A stretch of 64,000 bases of DNA from Stutzerimonas stutzeri (GCF_024448695.1 NZ_JAMOHY010000013.1:1-64000), one strand, 5' to 3'; shown: positions 41,360-52,369, numbered from the stretch's first letter. Notes: a model not told the origin generated them from the letters alone. Made by a program: numbers and translations.

Positions 41360-43969
41360 TCAGACTTCGAGGACCTGGATCTTGGCCTTCTCCGCAGACT
41401 CACGGAATTCGGCGATCTGGTCGAAGCTCAGATAGCGATAGATATCGGCAGACATGGTGTCGATTTCCTTCGCGTACTGCATGTACTCCTCGACAGTCGG
41501 CAGTCTGCCGATGATCGAGGCGACCGATGCCAGTTCGGCAGAGGACAGGTACACGTTGGTCGCATCACCCAGACGGTTCGGGAAGTTACGAGTGGAGGTG
41601 GATACCACGGTCGAACCGGTCTGTACACGTGCCTGGTTACCCATGCACAGCGAGCAGCCCGGCATTTCCATGCGTGCGCCAGCCTTGCCGTAGATGCCGT
41701 AGTAGCCTTCTTCGGTCAGTTGGTGAGCATCCATCTTGGTCGGCGGAGCCAGCCACAGACGGGTTGGAATACCGCCCTTGACCTTCTCCAGCAGCTTGCC
41801 GGCAGCACGGAAGTGACCGATGTTGGTCATGCACGAACCGATGAAGACTTCATCGATCTTCTCACCGGCAACGGTGGAGAGCAGTCGGGCATCGTCCGGA
41901 TCGTTCGGTGCGCACAGGACCGGCTCCTTCACGTCGGCCAGATCGATTTCGATCACGGCAGCGTATTCGGCGTCCTTGTCGGCTTCCAGCAGATTTGGCT
42001 TGGCCAGCCAGGCTTCCATCGCCTGGGCGCGACGCTCCAAGGTGCGCGGATCGCCGTAGCCTTCGCTGATCATCCAGCGCAGCAAGGTGATGTTGGACTT
42101 CAGGTACTCGGCGATGGCTTCTTCCGGCAGCTTGATGGTGCAGCCGGCTGCGGAACGTTCGGCGGAGGCATCGGACAGCTCGAAGGCTTGTTCAACGGTC
42201 AGGTTGTTCAGGCCTTCGATTTCCAGGATGCGACCAGAGAAGATGTTCTTCTTGCCCTTCTTCTCGACAGTCAGCATGCCTTCCTGAATGGCGTAGTAGG
42301 GGATGGCATGAACCAGGTCACGCAGGGTGATGCCCGGTTGCATTTCGCCCTTGAAGCGCACCAGTACCGACTCCGGCATGTCCAGCGGCATGACGCCGGT
42401 GGCGGCAGCGAAGGCTACCAGACCGGAACCAGCCGGGAAGGAGATGCCCATCGGGAAGCGGGTGTGCGAGTCGCCACCAGTGCCAACGGTATCCGGCAGC
42501 AGCATGCGGTTCAGCCAGCTGTGGATGATGCCGTCGCCTGGGCGCAGGGAGACGCCGCCGCGGTTCTGAATGAAGTCCGGCAGCGTGTGATGGGTATTGA
42601 CATCGATCGGCTTCGGATAGGCTGCAGTGTGGCAGAAGGACTGCATCACCAGGTCAGCGGAGAAGCCCAGGCAGGCCAGGTCTTTCAGCTCGTCGCGGGT
42701 CATCGGGCCAGTAGTATCCTGGGAGCCGACGGTGGTCATCTTTGGTTCGCAATAGGTGCCCGGGCGTACGCCCTTGCCTTCTGGGAGACCGCAGGCGCGG
42801 CCGACCATCTTCTGTGCCAGGGTGAAGCCCTTGCCGCTGTCAGCCGGAGCAACCGGCATCTTGAACAGGTTGGCCGGGCCAAGACCCAGTTCAGCGCGCG
42901 CCTTGTCGGTCAAACCGCGACCGATGATCAGCGGGATACGGCCGCCGGCGCGGACTTCGTCCAGCAGCACGTCAGTTTTCAGTTCAAAGGTGGTGACCAG
43001 CTCGTCGCTGCCATGACGGCGTACTTCGCCCTTGTACGGGTACACGTCGATGACGTCGCCCATGGCCAGGTTGGTGCAGTCGAATTCGATCGGCAGGGCG
43101 CCAGCGTCTTCCATGGTGTTGTAGAAGATCGGAGCAATCTTGGTGCCGAAGCAGAAACCACCGGCGCGCTTGTTCGGTACGTTCGGGATGTCATCACCGA
43201 AGAACCACAGCACGGAGTTGGTGGCGGATTTACGAGAAGAGCCAGTGCCGACCACGTCACCGACGTAGGCAACCGGGAAGCCTTTGGCTTTCAATGCTTC
43301 CATCTGCTTGATCGGGCCGACAGAACCGGGAGCGTCGGGCTCGATGCCGTCACGGGCCATCTTCAGCATGGCCAGGGCGTGCAGCGGGATGTCAGGGCGC
43401 GACCAGGCATCCGGAGCAGGGGACAGATCGTCGGTGTTGGTTTCGCCGGTCACCTTGAATACGGACAGGGTGATCTTCTCAGCCAGCGCTGGGCGGTTCT
43501 GGAACCACTCGCCGTCAGCCCAGGACTGCAGCACGGCCTTGGCGTTGGCATTGCCGGCCTTGGCTTTTTCGGCAACGTCGTGGAAGGCGTCGAACATCAA
43601 CAGGGTGTGCTTGAGTTGCTCGGCAGTCACACCGGCCAGTTCGGCATCATCCAGCAGCTCGACCAGGGTGGCGATGTTGTAGCCGCCCTGCATTGTGCCC
43701 AGCAGCTCAACGGCGCGTTGCTTGTTGATCAGTGGGGAAGTCGCTTCGCCCTTGGCAATGGCGGAGAGGAAACCGGCCTTGACATAGGCAGCTTCGTCGA
43801 CACCTGCCGGGACGCGATTGGTGATCAGGTCAAGCAGGAAGGCTTCTTCACCTGCCGGTGGGTTTTTCAGCAGTTCGATCAGGCCTGCGGTCTGCTCGGC
43901 GTTCAGCGGCTGGGGCACGACGCCCTGGGCGGCACGCTCTTCTACGTGTTTGCGATAGGCTTCAAGCAC
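41360..43969 (-). CDS. acnB: aconitate hydratase B
   Basis: An 869-residue bifunctional aconitase B / 2-methylisocitrate dehydratase. It has the N-terminal HEAT-like domain particular to AcnB (1-160), the swivel domain with [14 protein letters not shown], and a C-terminal catalytic core. Cluster Cys are in [13 protein letters not shown] and [12 protein letters not shown], and the R and S substrate residues in [18 protein letters not shown]. AcnB is the main TCA-cycle aconitase and also hydrates the product of PrpF in the 2-methylcitrate cycle, linking it to the prp operon upstream. An unusual nested inverted repeat lies 50-170 bp upstream of its start. Confidence 0.96.
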   Translation of the reverse strand: MLEAYRKHVEERAAQGVVPQPLNAEQTAGLIELLKNPPAGEEAFLLDLITNRVPAGVDEAAYVKAGFLSAIAKGEATSPLINKQRAVELLGTMQGGYNIATLVELLDDAELAGVTAEQLKHTLLMFDAFHDVAEKAKAGNANAKAVLQSWADGEWFQNRPALAEKITLSVFKVTGETNTDDLSPAPDAWSRPDIPLHALAMLKMARDGIEPDAPGSVGPIKQMEALKAKGFPVAYVGDVVGTGSSRKSATNSVLWFFGDDIPNVPNKRAGGFCFGTKIAPIFYNTMEDAGALPIEFDCTNLAMGDVIDVYPYKGEVRRHGSDELVTTFELKTDVLLDEVRAGGRIPLIIGRGLTDKARAELGLGPANLFKMPVAPADSGKGFTLAQKMVGRACGLPEGKGVRPGTYCEPKMTTVGSQDTTGPMTRDELKDLACLGFSADLVMQSFCHTAAYPKPIDVNTHHTLPDFIQNRGGVSLRPGDGIIHSWLNRMLLPDTVGTGGDSHTRFPMGISFPAGSGLVAFAAATGVMPLDMPESVLVRFKGEMQPGITLRDLVHAIPYYAIQEGMLTVEKKGKKNIFSGRILEIEGLNNLTVEQAFELSDASAERSAAGCTIKLPEEAIAEYLKSNITLLRWMISEGYGDPRTLERRAQAMEAWLAKPNLLEADKDAEYAAVIEIDLADVKEPVLCAPNDPDDARLLSTVAGEKIDEVFIGSCMTNIGHFRAAGKLLEKVKGGIPTRLWLAPPTKMDAHQLTEEGYYGIYGKAGARMEMPGCSLCMGNQARVQTGSTVVSTSTRNFPNRLGDATNVYLSSAELASVASIIGRLPTVEEYMQYAKEIDTMSADIYRYLSFDQIAEFRESAEKAKIQVLEV

Positions 43970-44020
43970 AGTTTATTACCCTCATCATTGGTCCCTTGGG
44001 TGTTTCGGGACGCGCATCCG

Positions 44021-44138
44021 GAAGCTGTTTTCAAAGTTTTACGTTGGCTTGAGGTGCTGGATGCGCTGGTTAGAGGGATCTGCGCATCCAGCAAGTGGGC
44101 CGGTTCAACTGTGCTCGTGACGCTTTGAAAACAGCTTC
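44021..44138. repeat. nested inverted repeat upstream of acnB
   Basis: Outer perfect 16-bp arms GAAGCTGTTTTCAAAG (44021-44036) and CTTTGAAAACAGCTTC (44123-44138) enclose perfect 12-bp inner arms TGCTGGATGCGC (44055-44066) and GCGCATCCAGCA (44082-44093). The 118-bp unit fills much of the 385-bp gene-free stretch 43970-44354 between acnB and the divergent DUF1289 gene. It could be a structured acnB leader, a MITE-like insertion or a regulatory cruciform. Confidence 0.8.
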
Positions 44139-44354
44139 GTACGGATTGTGGCGCCGAAAACGGCGGGCCGATTCTACTGGAACGGGGCCATAAAGTTAAG
44201 TGAGCGGCTGCGGCGGCAGAGCATGACAGGCGCATTCCGACTGCTGTAACAAGGTGTCGAGGCCAGGTTTTGCGCGGCCTCCGGTCTGCTTCGAGCAATT
44301 CGACGGTGACCCGGCTAGGACAAAAGTCTAAGATGCTGGGCTGTTCTCCGGTTC

Positions 44355-44834
44355 ATGTCTGTCATGTCAAATCAGCGCATCAAGACTCCCTGTGTTGGCC
44401 TTTGCTCGACGGTTTATGGCGATCTGGTCTGTCGTGGCTGCAAGCGCTTTCATCATGAAGTGGTGGGCTGGAACGCTTATGCAGATGAGGAAAGGCGCGC
44501 TGTCTGGCTGCGCCTGGAGCAGCTTCTGGCACAGGTAATGGCGGCGAAGCTGGAGGTCTTCGATGCGGATTTGTTGCGACAGCAGTTGCAGGCCAGACAG
44601 ATCCGTTTTGTTGACGGGCAATCACCCTATGGCTGGGCTTATCAACTGATTGCACGCGGAGCGCGGGTTATCCAGCAGATTGAGGCTTATGGCGTGGGAT
44701 TGCTGCCAGAGTTTCGAGACTGGTCATTGCTTGAGCTGCGTGACGCCATTGATCGGGAGTTCTTCCTGCTTTCGCAGGCTCATTACGAGCGTTACATCGC
44801 TCCGCGATTCATTGCCGGGGGTACTCCTGACTGA
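44355..44834 (+). CDS. DUF1289-domain protein with Cys-rich N terminus
   Basis: A 159-residue protein. The first ~60 residues form the DUF1289 motif (TPCVGLCSTVYGDLVCRGCKRFHHEVVGW), four Cys that probably bind Fe-S or zinc. The following ~100 residues are helical (ARGARVIQQIEAYGVGLLPEF) and usually accompany it in pseudomonads. No enzymatic function known to me. ATG 44355 or 44364 (MSNQRIK). Divergent from acnB. Confidence 0.8.
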   Translation: MSVMSNQRIKTPCVGLCSTVYGDLVCRGCKRFHHEVVGWNAYADEERRAVWLRLEQLLAQVMAAKLEVFDADLLRQQLQARQIRFVDGQSPYGWAYQLIARGARVIQQIEAYGVGLLPEFRDWSLLELRDAIDREFFLLSQAHYERYIAPRFIAGGTPD

Positions 44835-44836
44835 TT

Positions 44837-44859
44837 ACCGGGACGCCGTGCATCCCGGT
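44837..44859. terminator. weak hairpin between convergent genes
   Basis: ACCGGGA / TCCCGGT, 7-bp stem with a 9-base loop and no T-run, in the 53-bp spacer between the DUF1289 gene and the Usp gene; may act with Rho. Confidence 0.3.
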
Positions 44860-44887
44860 TCAGCATGCGGCATGGCGCGCTCGTGAT

Positions 44888-45751
44888 TTATCGCTGAGCT
44901 ACCAGCTCTTCCAGGTGTTCGATGATGTCGTCGGGCTTCAATACCAGCACGTCACTTTCCAGCGCATCGAGTACCACTTCGGCTGTATTACCCATCAATG
45001 CCCCGGAAAGGCCGGTGCGGGCGACAGTGCCAATAACCGTTACCACAGCCTGAAGTTGCTTGCAGACATGCGGGATCAACGCATCAGCCGGACCTTCCTT
45101 GATATGCAGCTGGCTGTCGGGGACATCGAACTCGGCCTGGAACTGTTTGCAGGCATCGCGGTAGCGCGTCTCGATGGTTTCCTTCAACTGAAACGCCGGG
45201 TCTGCCGCAGACAGCATGGCTGAAGGATGAGCGCTGATGACATGCAGATTACCGCCGGCCAGGGCGGCTATTTCGTAGCCATGATTGATAATGCTGGCGT
45301 GCAGAGTGCGATGCTCGATATCGGCGTTGCCGACATCTACTGCGGCCAACACGTTACCGCCAGTCCAGGGTGTTGCGGTCTTGACCATTAGCACAGGGCA
45401 GGGGCAGTAGCGCAGCAGCTTCCAATCATCGGGGGTTAGCAGTGCACGCTTGAGTGGGTTGTCGGGAATATGCTGTTTGATCACCAGACCGCAGCCTTCG
45501 GCCTGCTGCGTGCTGATGATGGTCTGGTAGACGTTTTCGCGCCACGCCTGCCCGACACTGACCGTGTGACCATGGGTTTGCGTTTCTTCGCGCAGACGGT
45601 TCAGGTATTGGCTGTGATCCTGCTTGCCGTCACAGACCAACAGGTGCAGTCGTGACTGGCTGACGCTGGCAATCAGACAGGCGCGCTTGAGGGCAAGGTT
45701 TTCTGGCTGTTTAGGATCAATTACCACGAGAATACAGCGAATGGCTTGCAT
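44888..45751 (-). CDS. tandem universal stress protein (UspA family)
   Basis: A 287-residue cytoplasmic protein with two Usp domains (1-145 and about 150-285). The first starts AIRCILVVIDPKQPENLAL and the second NVLAAVDVGNADIEHRTL. The second keeps the nucleotide-binding glycines in VIGTVARTGLSGALMGNTAEVVLD, so ATP binding is likely there; the first domain lacks that loop. Usp proteins respond to stress, growth arrest and low oxygen. Stands alone, divergent from miaE. Confidence 0.9.
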   Translation of the reverse strand: MQAIRCILVVIDPKQPENLALKRACLIASVSQSRLHLLVCDGKQDHSQYLNRLREETQTHGHTVSVGQAWRENVYQTIISTQQAEGCGLVIKQHIPDNPLKRALLTPDDWKLLRYCPCPVLMVKTATPWTGGNVLAAVDVGNADIEHRTLHASIINHGYEIAALAGGNLHVISAHPSAMLSAADPAFQLKETIETRYRDACKQFQAEFDVPDSQLHIKEGPADALIPHVCKQLQAVVTVIGTVARTGLSGALMGNTAEVVLDALESDVLVLKPDDIIEHLEELVAQR

Positions 45752-45922
45752 GATCGGCTCCGTTTCCTGTTCGGTTCATTGCACTATAGCCAAGCGCCTG
45801 GCGCTGGTCCGTGATGCATATCAATCAGCGCTGGCAGCGTAGAGGATGCCTCGTATAATGCATCACCGCTCTGACAGCCAGTATGCATTTTCTCTCACCC
45901 GCCACATATCAAGACGCTCATC

Positions 45923-46528
45923 ATGCTTTCCGAATTGAACGAATTTCTGGGCTGCGCGACTCCCGCTGCCTGGGTCGAGGTTGCCTTGCAGAATCAGGAC
46001 GTGATGCTTATCGATCACGGCAACTGCGAGAAAAAGGCTGCAGGCGCTGCCTTCCAGTTGATGTTCCGTTATGTCGACAAACCGGATCTGCAGAACAAGA
46101 TGTCGCGTCTGGCGCGAGAGGAGCTGCGGCATTTCGAGCAGGTGCTGTCGATCATTCGCAAGCGGGAAATCCCTCTGCGCAATGTGGGCTCATCGCGTTA
46201 TGCGGCAGGTTTGCGCGAACTGGTGCGCAACCATGAGCCTTACCGGCTGACCGATACACTGGTGATTGGCGCCTTTATCGAGGCGCGCTCCTGCGAGCGT
46301 TTCGCAATGCTGGTCCCGCATTTGGATGAGGAACTGGGCAGGTTCTATCACGGGCTGCTCAAGTCCGAGGCAAGGCATTTTCAGGACTATCTGAAGCTCG
46401 CCTATCTTTACGGCGATGCAGCCGATATCGACGCAACCATCGTCCGGGTACGAGAGCGGGAGTGCGAGCTGATCCAAAACCCCGATACGGAGTTTCGCTT
46501 TCACAGCGGCATCCCCGCAGCGGCCTGA
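45923..46528 (+). CDS. miaE: tRNA-(ms2io6A) hydroxylase
   Basis: A 201-residue di-iron hydroxylase that hydroxylates the isopentenyl group of ms2i6A37 in tRNAs reading U-starting codons. Metal ligands are expected in CEKKAAGAAFQL, LAREELRHFEQVL (about 67-79) and KSEARHFQDYLKLA (about 150), the ferritin-like ExxH motifs. ATG 45923 (MLSELNEFLG). Converges with lpxH, 1 bp apart. Confidence 0.93.
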   Translation: MLSELNEFLGCATPAAWVEVALQNQDVMLIDHGNCEKKAAGAAFQLMFRYVDKPDLQNKMSRLAREELRHFEQVLSIIRKREIPLRNVGSSRYAAGLRELVRNHEPYRLTDTLVIGAFIEARSCERFAMLVPHLDEELGRFYHGLLKSEARHFQDYLKLAYLYGDAADIDATIVRVRERECELIQNPDTEFRFHSGIPAAA

Positions 46529-47251
46529 TCAGTCGAGCTCGAAAGACTCCTGGTGAAAACCTGATTCGTCGATCTGCAACGCCCAAGCCTGTTGATCCCA
46601 GTCGCCCAAGACAATGCGTTGCGCGGCCTGGCCGTCGATTTGCAGCGAATGGGTGGCAGGACGATGCGTATGGCCGTGAATCAGCGTGCGAACCTTGTGT
46701 TTGCGCATCACCCTGATCACTTCATCGGGGGTCACGTCGACGATATCGCTGGCCTTCATCCGCGTTTCTTCCTTGCTGGTCGAGCGCAGTTTCGATGCAA
46801 TCTTCTGCCGCCTGGCGAGGGAGAGGCTATGCAGGATGAACAGGCTGAGCGGGTTGCGTAGAAGGCGACGCAGGCGCATGTAGCCCTCATCCTGAGTACA
46901 CAGACTGTCACCATGCATTAGCAGTACGCGCTCGCCGCCGAGCCTGGCGATATGCGGGTCGGAGAGCAGCGTGCAGCCCGCTTCCTTGCAGAACGCCTGG
47001 CCGATCATGAAGTCGCGGTTGCCGTGCATCAGATAGAGGCGCGTGCCGCTTTCGCTCAGGGTGCGTAGCGCACTGGCAATCTCGTGCTGGTAGGGCGTCA
47101 TACCATCGTCGCCGACCCAGACTTCGAAAAAGTCGCCGAGAATATAAAGCGCCTTGGCCTGGGTGGCGCGAGTCTCTAGAAAACGAAGAAACGCCCGGCT
47201 GATGTCCGGGCGCTTTTCTTCGAGGTGCAGATCTGAAATCAGCAGGATCAA
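46529..47251 (-). CDS. lpxH: UDP-2,3-diacylglucosamine diphosphatase
   Basis: A 240-residue Mn-dependent metallophosphoesterase releasing UMP to form lipid X in lipid A synthesis; peripheral on the inner membrane. Motifs: [14 protein letters not shown] (DxH), [21 protein letters not shown] (GNHD-like) and [12 protein letters not shown] (GHTH). Overlaps nothing but lies 6 bp downstream of ppiB, forming a two-gene operon. Confidence 0.95.
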   Translation of the reverse strand: MILLISDLHLEEKRPDISRAFLRFLETRATQAKALYILGDFFEVWVGDDGMTPYQHEIASALRTLSESGTRLYLMHGNRDFMIGQAFCKEAGCTLLSDPHIARLGGERVLLMHGDSLCTQDEGYMRLRRLLRNPLSLFILHSLSLARRQKIASKLRSTSKEETRMKASDIVDVTPDEVIRVMRKHKVRTLIHGHTHRPATHSLQIDGQAAQRIVLGDWDQQAWALQIDESGFHQESFELD

Positions 47252-47257
47252 CGAGGC

Positions 47258-47752
47258 TTACTCGACGATTTCGGCTTTTTCGATGATCACGTCTTCCACC
47301 GGAACGTCCTGATGGCCCGACTTCATGGTGGTTGAAACGCCCTTGATCTTTTCAACTACATCCATGCCATCGACGACTTCACCGAAAACGGCATAGCCCC
47401 AGCCCTGGACGGTTGGTGCGGTGTGGTCAAGAAAGTCGTTGTCTTTAACGTTGATAAAAAACTGCGCAGAAGCCGAATGCGGCTCCATGGTACGAGCCAT
47501 GGCCAGGGTGCCGGTCTTGTTGGATAGACCGTTGTTGGCTTCGTTCTTGATCTGGGCGCGGGTGGTTTTCTGCTTCATCCCCGGCTCGAAACCGCCGCCC
47601 TGGATCATGAAGTTGCTGATCACGCGATGAAAGATAGTGCCGTCGTAATGGCCGCTCTTAACGTATTCCTTGAAGTTGGCCGTGGTTTCAGGAGCCTTGT
47701 CTTCGAACAGCTTGACGGTGATGACGCCGTGATTGGTATGGAGCAGGATCAT
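47258..47752 (-). CDS. ppiB: cyclophilin-type peptidyl-prolyl isomerase, cytoplasmic
   Basis: A 164-residue cyclophilin without a signal peptide. Catalytic and substrate-binding residues are in [20 protein letters not shown] (about 40-59), [21 protein letters not shown] and [15 protein letters not shown]. PpiB type. First gene of the ppiB-lpxH operon, divergent from glnS. Confidence 0.95.
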   Translation of the reverse strand: MILLHTNHGVITVKLFEDKAPETTANFKEYVKSGHYDGTIFHRVISNFMIQGGGFEPGMKQKTTRAQIKNEANNGLSNKTGTLAMARTMEPHSASAQFFINVKDNDFLDHTAPTVQGWGYAVFGEVVDGMDVVEKIKGVSTTMKSGHQDVPVEDVIIEKAEIVE

Positions 47753-47900
47753 TGAAGGCTTCCTTGTATCAAAAAGAGGGATGTCGTTGCTGCAGAGGGC
47801 GGGTGCCTGGCTCTGTCAGGGGGTTGACGGGTCCGCTATGATAAGCGCTTTGATTTGGCCGGCCTACCCTGAGCCGCACTCGCTGATCGTTAAGGACATC

Positions 47901-49568
47901 ATGAGCAAGCCCGAGACTACCGCAGCCACCAATTTCCTTCGCCCCATCGTTCAGGCCGACCTGGACGCCGGCAAGCACGCCAAGATCGTCACTCGTTTCC
48001 CGCCAGAGCCCAATGGCTACCTGCACATCGGCCACGCCAAGTCGATCTGCCTGAACTTCGGCCTGGCTCAGGAGTTTGGCGGCGCCTGCAATCTGCGTTT
48101 TGATGACACCAACCCAGCCAAGGAAGATCAGGAATACATCGACGCCATCAAGAGTGATGTCGAATGGCTGGGCTTTCAGTGGGCCGGTGAGGAGCATTAC
48201 GCCTCCGACTATTTTGACCAGTTGTACGCATGGGCGGTCCACCTGATCGAGACGAGCAAGGCCTATGTCTGCGACCTGACGCCGGAGCAGGCCCGCGAGT
48301 ATCGCGGAAGCCTGACCGAGCCGGGCAAGAACAGTCCGTTCCGTGAGCGCTCCGTAGAAGAAAACCTCGATCTGTTCGCGCGCATGAAAGCCGGCGAATT
48401 CCCGGATGGTGCCCGTGCACTGCGGGCGAAGATCGACATGGCTTCACCCAACATGAACCTGCGCGACCCGATTCTCTATCGCATCCGCCATGCTCACCAT
48501 CACCAGACCGGTGACAAGTGGTGCATCTACCCCAGCTACGATTTCACCCATGGCCAGTCGGACGCCATCGAAGGCATCACGCATTCGATCTGCACCCTGG
48601 AGTTCGAGGATCACCGTCCGCTGTACGAGTGGTTCCTGGCCAACTTGCCGGTGCCGGCGCAGCCGCGTCAGTACGAATTCGCCCGCCTCAACCTGAACTA
48701 CACCATCACCAGCAAGCGCAAGCTCAAGCAGCTGGTCGATGAGAAGCACGTGAACGGCTGGGACGATCCGAGGATGTCGACGCTTTCGGGCTTTCGTCGT
48801 CGCGGTTACACCCCGGCGTCGATCCGCAATTTCTGCGACATGATCGGTGTGAATCGCGCCGGCGGCGTCGTCGACATCGGCATGTTGGAATTCGCCATCC
48901 GTGAGGATCTGGATGCCAACGCAGCGCGTGCGATGTGTGTGCTGAAACCGCTCAAGTTGGTGATCACCAACTACCCGGAAGGCCAGGTCGAGAACCTCGA
49001 GCTGCCGCGCCATCCCAAGCAGGATATGGGCGTGCGGGTGCTGCCATTCAGCCGGGAACTCTACATCGACGCCGGCGACTTCGAGGAAGTCCCTCCGGCT
49101 GGGTTCAAACGCTTGATTCCGGGCGGCGAAGTGCGCCTGCGCGGCAGCTACGTGATCCGTGCCGATGAAGCGATCAAGGACGATGCTGGCAACGTCGTGG
49201 AGCTACGCTGCTCCTATGACGAGAACACCCTGGGTAAAAACCCCGAGGGGCGCAAGGTCAAGGGCGTGATCCATTGGGTGCCAGCCGCCGAGAGCGTCGA
49301 GTGCGAAGTGCGTCTGTACGATCGGCTGTTTCGTTCGGCAAATCCGGAAAAGGACGAGGAGGGCGGTAGTTTCCTCGACAACATCAATCCGGAGTCGCTG
49401 GTGGTGCTCAAGGGTTGCCGTGCCGAGCCGTCGCTGGCCAGTGCCGAGCCTGAAGAACGGTTCCAGTTTGAGCGCGAAGGCTATTTCTGCACCGACATGA
49501 AGGACAGCAAGCCCGGCGCGCCCGTGTTCAACCGCACCGTCACGTTGCGTGACTCCTGGGGTCAATGA
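47901..49568 (+). CDS. glnS: glutaminyl-tRNA synthetase
   Basis: A 555-residue class I synthetase. The HIGH motif is [15 protein letters not shown] (about 40-54) and the KMSKS equivalent is [11 protein letters not shown] (about 270). It ends with two beta-barrel anticodon domains. The ATG at 47901 (MSKPETT) fits the family length; upstream in-frame sequence is unrelated. Its TGA overlaps the start of cysS, so the two synthetases are translated in a coupled manner. Confidence 0.96.
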   Translation: MSKPETTAATNFLRPIVQADLDAGKHAKIVTRFPPEPNGYLHIGHAKSICLNFGLAQEFGGACNLRFDDTNPAKEDQEYIDAIKSDVEWLGFQWAGEEHYASDYFDQLYAWAVHLIETSKAYVCDLTPEQAREYRGSLTEPGKNSPFRERSVEENLDLFARMKAGEFPDGARALRAKIDMASPNMNLRDPILYRIRHAHHHQTGDKWCIYPSYDFTHGQSDAIEGITHSICTLEFEDHRPLYEWFLANLPVPAQPRQYEFARLNLNYTITSKRKLKQLVDEKHVNGWDDPRMSTLSGFRRRGYTPASIRNFCDMIGVNRAGGVVDIGMLEFAIREDLDANAARAMCVLKPLKLVITNYPEGQVENLELPRHPKQDMGVRVLPFSRELYIDAGDFEEVPPAGFKRLIPGGEVRLRGSYVIRADEAIKDDAGNVVELRCSYDENTLGKNPEGRKVKGVIHWVPAAESVECEVRLYDRLFRSANPEKDEEGGSFLDNINPESLVVLKGCRAEPSLASAEPEERFQFEREGYFCTDMKDSKPGAPVFNRTVTLRDSWGQ

Positions 49569-50953
49569 TGGCGTTGTCGATCTACAACACCCTGAGCAAG
49601 ACCAAGGAAGCCTTCCGCCCGCTGGAAGGCAACAAGGTGCGTATGTACGTCTGTGGCATGACGGTCTATGACTTCTGCCACATCGGTCATGCACGGGTGA
49701 TGGTCGCGTTCGACGTGGTCACCCGCTGGCTGCGTCACCGCGGTTATGACGTGACCTACGTGCGCAATATCACCGACATCGACGACAAGATCATCCGTCG
49801 CGCCAGCGAGAACGGCGAGCCGTTTCAGGCCCTGGTCGAGCGCATGATTACCGCCATGCATGAGGACGAGACGCGCCTTAACGTGTTGCGTCCTGACATC
49901 GAGCCGCGTGCCACGGACCATATCGCCGGCATGCACCAGATGATCCAGACGCTGATCGACAAGGGCTTCGCCTATGCTCCGGGCAACGGCGACGTCTACT
50001 ACCGCGTCGGCAAGTTCGTCGGTTACGGCAAGCTGTCGCGGCGCAAGATCGAGGACCTGAAGATCGGCGCGCGCATCGAGGTCGACGAGGCCAAGGAAGA
50101 TCCACTGGATTTCGTACTGTGGAAGGGCGCCAAGCCCGGCGAACCGAGTTGGGATTCGCCGTGGGGCGCTGGACGTCCTGGCTGGCATATCGAGTGTTCG
50201 GTGATGTCGACCTGCTGTCTCGGCGAAACCTTTGACATCCATGGCGGCGGGCCGGACCTGGTGTTCCCGCACCACGAAAACGAGATCGCCCAAAGCGAAG
50301 CAGCCACCGGCAAGCAGTACGCCAATGCCTGGATGCATGCAGGTGCGGTGCGCGTGGACGGCGAGAAGATGTCCAAGAGCCTTGGCAACTTCTTCACCAT
50401 TCGTGAAGTGCTGGAAAAGTATCACCCGGAGGTGGTGCGCTACCTGCTGGTTTCCAGCCACTACCGCAGCCCGATCAACTACTCCGAAGACAGCCTGCGC
50501 GAAGCCAAGGGTGCCCTGGAGCGTTTCTACAACGGCCTAAAGGGCCTGCCTGACGCTGAGCCTGCCGGTGGCGATGAGTTCACAGCGCGCTTCGCTGCAG
50601 CGATGGACGACGACTTCAACTCACCGGAAGCCTGTGCGGTACTGTTCGAGATGATCCGCGAGGTGAACCGTCTGCGTGAATCCGATCTGGCTGCAGCTGC
50701 GGCGCTGGCTGCACGCCTCAAAGAACTGGCTGGCGTGTTGGGTGTGCTGCAGCTTGAGCCTGAAGCCTTCCTGCAGGCTGGCGCGTCAGGGAAGGTCGAT
50801 TCCGCCGAGGTCGAAGTGTTGATCGCTGCGCGCCTCACGGCACGGGCTGAAAAGAACTGGGCCGAATCCGATCGTATCCGCGACCAGCTCACCGCGATGG
50901 GCGTGGTGCTGGAGGATGGCAAAGGTGGCACGACCTGGCGCTTGGCTGAATAA
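49568..50953 (+). CDS. cysS: cysteinyl-tRNA synthetase
   Basis: A 461-residue class I synthetase. The HIGH motif is [14 protein letters not shown] (about 30-43), the zinc ligand Cys/His lie in CGMTVYD and WHIECSVMS, and KMSKS is [14 protein letters not shown] (about 264-277). Start ATG 49568 shares its A with the glnS TGA; ATG 49565 in the same frame is an alternative. Followed by a terminator shared with convergent folD. Confidence 0.96.
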   Translation: MALSIYNTLSKTKEAFRPLEGNKVRMYVCGMTVYDFCHIGHARVMVAFDVVTRWLRHRGYDVTYVRNITDIDDKIIRRASENGEPFQALVERMITAMHEDETRLNVLRPDIEPRATDHIAGMHQMIQTLIDKGFAYAPGNGDVYYRVGKFVGYGKLSRRKIEDLKIGARIEVDEAKEDPLDFVLWKGAKPGEPSWDSPWGAGRPGWHIECSVMSTCCLGETFDIHGGGPDLVFPHHENEIAQSEAATGKQYANAWMHAGAVRVDGEKMSKSLGNFFTIREVLEKYHPEVVRYLLVSSHYRSPINYSEDSLREAKGALERFYNGLKGLPDAEPAGGDEFTARFAAAMDDDFNSPEACAVLFEMIREVNRLRESDLAAAAALAARLKELAGVLGVLQLEPEAFLQAGASGKVDSAEVEVLIAARLTARAEKNWAESDRIRDQLTAMGVVLEDGKGGTTWRLAE

Positions 50954-50966
50954 GTAGGCGCAAGAA

Positions 50967-51000
50967 CAAGAACGGCACCAACAGGTGCCGTTCTTGTTTC
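50967..51000. terminator. intrinsic terminator between cysS and folD
   Basis: Perfect 13-bp stem CAAGAACGGCACC / GGTGCCGTTCTTG with a 4-base loop followed by TTTC; usable by both convergent genes. Confidence 0.82.
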
Positions 51001-51011
51001 AGCTCTCACAG

Positions 51012-51866
51012 TTAGCCGTGCAGATGCTCGGCAGCATGCAGGGTGTTTTCCAGCAGGCAGGCGCGCGTCATCGGGCCAACTCCGCCGGGTACTGGAGTGA
51101 TCCAGCCGGCACGTTGTACGGCTACATCGAACTCGACGTCCCCGACCAGCTTGCCATCGGCCTGCCGGTTGATACCGACATCGATGACGATGGCGCCTTC
51201 CTTGATCCATTCGCCTTTGACCAGTCCGGTAATCCCCGTTGCTACCACGATCAGATCGGCCCGCCTGACATGCTCACTCAGATCATGCGTGAAACGATGG
51301 GTAACGGTCGTGGTGCAACCAGCCAGCAGCAACTCCAGGGCCATCGGGCGACCGACGATATTGGATGCGCCGACAACAACGGCATTGAGGCCGTGCAGAT
51401 CGACGCCGGTGCTTTCCAGTAGGGCCATGATGCCTTTCGGGGTGCAGGGGCGTAGCAGAGGCATCCGCTGGGCAAGTCGGCCAATATTGTATGGATGGAA
51501 ACCGTCAACATCCTTGTCCGGGCGAATGCGCTCCAGTAGCTGCGAAGCGTCCAGATGCCTGGGCAAGGGCAGCTGTACAAGGATGCCGTCGACAAGCGGG
51601 TCATCGTTGAGTTGATCGATCAGCCTCAGTAGCGCGTCCTGACTGGTCTCGGCAGGCAGGTCATGGGCGGTGGACTTGAAGCCCACTTCCTCACAGTCCC
51701 TGCGCTTGTGCGCAACATAGACCTCAGAGGCTGGATCGGTACCTACAAGTATCACTGCCAGCCCGGGAACCCTTAGGCCTTGCTTGGTGCGCTCGGCAAC
51801 TTTGGCGGCGATCTGCTGGCGGATGTTGGCAGCGATCGTTTTACCGTCGATCAGTTTTGCGGTCAT
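51012..51866 (-). CDS. folD: methylenetetrahydrofolate dehydrogenase / cyclohydrolase
   Basis: A 284-residue bifunctional enzyme interconverting 5,10-methylene-THF and 10-formyl-THF with NADP. Motifs: [19 protein letters not shown] (catalytic Lys about 55), [42 protein letters not shown] (dinucleotide site, about 163-180) and [19 protein letters not shown] at the C terminus. Converges with cysS; the tRNA cluster starts 270 bp upstream. Confidence 0.96.
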   Translation of the reverse strand: MTAKLIDGKTIAANIRQQIAAKVAERTKQGLRVPGLAVILVGTDPASEVYVAHKRRDCEEVGFKSTAHDLPAETSQDALLRLIDQLNDDPLVDGILVQLPLPRHLDASQLLERIRPDKDVDGFHPYNIGRLAQRMPLLRPCTPKGIMALLESTGVDLHGLNAVVVGASNIVGRPMALELLLAGCTTTVTHRFTHDLSEHVRRADLIVVATGITGLVKGEWIKEGAIVIDVGINRQADGKLVGDVEFDVAVQRAGWITPVPGGVGPMTRACLLENTLHAAEHLHG

Positions 51867-51999
51867 GACGCTTGATTAACCATCGGAAAGGACTGAAAAA
51901 GGACGCGCATTCTCGCACGATGACACGGTCTGGCAAAGACGCAGCGTCAATGAGTTCGCGTAACTCCTTTATCCCGCTGAACTTTTTTTCATTTTGCTG

Positions 52000-52028
52000 T
52001 TGACGACTTGCTGGCAGGCCCTTAAGAT
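52000..52028 (+). promoter_or_regulatory. promoter of the tRNA cluster
   Basis: TTGACG (52000-52005), 17-bp spacer, TAAGAT (52023-52028), followed by a GC-rich discriminator (TCGCCCCGC) typical of stringently controlled stable-RNA promoters. Predicted start about 52035, roughly 100 bp before tRNA-Arg. Confidence 0.65.
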
Positions 52029-52135
52029 TCGCCCCGCTTGTCGAGCACAGCCTGCTGATGGGTAAGACGGCCTTTGAGGATGCTTTTCATGGCCGGAGCT
52101 TTAAAGTCTGCGCTCCGAATAGAATGCAGATAAAA

Positions 52136-52212
52136 GCGCCCGTAGCTCAGTTGGATAGAGCATCCGCCTTCTAAGCGGATGGTCGCAGGTTCGAATCCTG
52201 CCGGGTGCGCCA
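52136..52212 (+). tRNA. tRNA-Arg (anticodon TCT)
   Basis: 77-nt cloverleaf with encoded CCA. Acceptor GCGCCCG / CGGGTGC, anticodon loop CTTCTAA (TCT, reads AGA), T-arm GGTTCGAATCC. First of three tRNAs in a cluster. Confidence 0.95.
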
Positions 52213-52245
52213 TTTATTTGGTCTCTGGCACAAGCAATGCAATAT

Positions 52246-52322
52246 GGTGGGCGTAGCTCAGTTGGTAGAGCACAGGATTGTGGCTCCTGCGGTCGTGGGT
52301 TCGAACCCCATCGTCCACCCCA
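52246..52322 (+). tRNA. tRNA-His (anticodon GTG)
   Basis: Cloverleaf with the extra 5' G(-1) at 52246 facing discriminator C, as required for histidyl-tRNA synthetase. Acceptor GTGGGCG / CGTCCAC, anticodon loop TTGTGGC, T-arm GGGTTCGAACCCC, encoded CCA. Confidence 0.95.
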
Positions 52323-52329
52323 TATTCCG

Positions 52330-52356
52330 AAACGCCAGGCTCTGCCTGGCGTTTTC
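52330..52356 (+). terminator. terminator-like hairpin between tRNA-His and tRNA-Leu
   Basis: Stem AAACGCCAGGC / GCCTGGCGTTT with a 3-base loop and T4, only 14 bp before tRNA-Leu. It may partly terminate or serve as an RNase processing site in the cluster. Confidence 0.6.
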
Positions 52357-52369
52357 GTTTGAAGTACTC

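Noticed and set aside
41345-44128. A 927-codon plus-strand frame opposite acnB
   Set aside because: Antisense shadow of acnB; no domain, no ribosome-binding site, and it runs through acnB's own promoter region.
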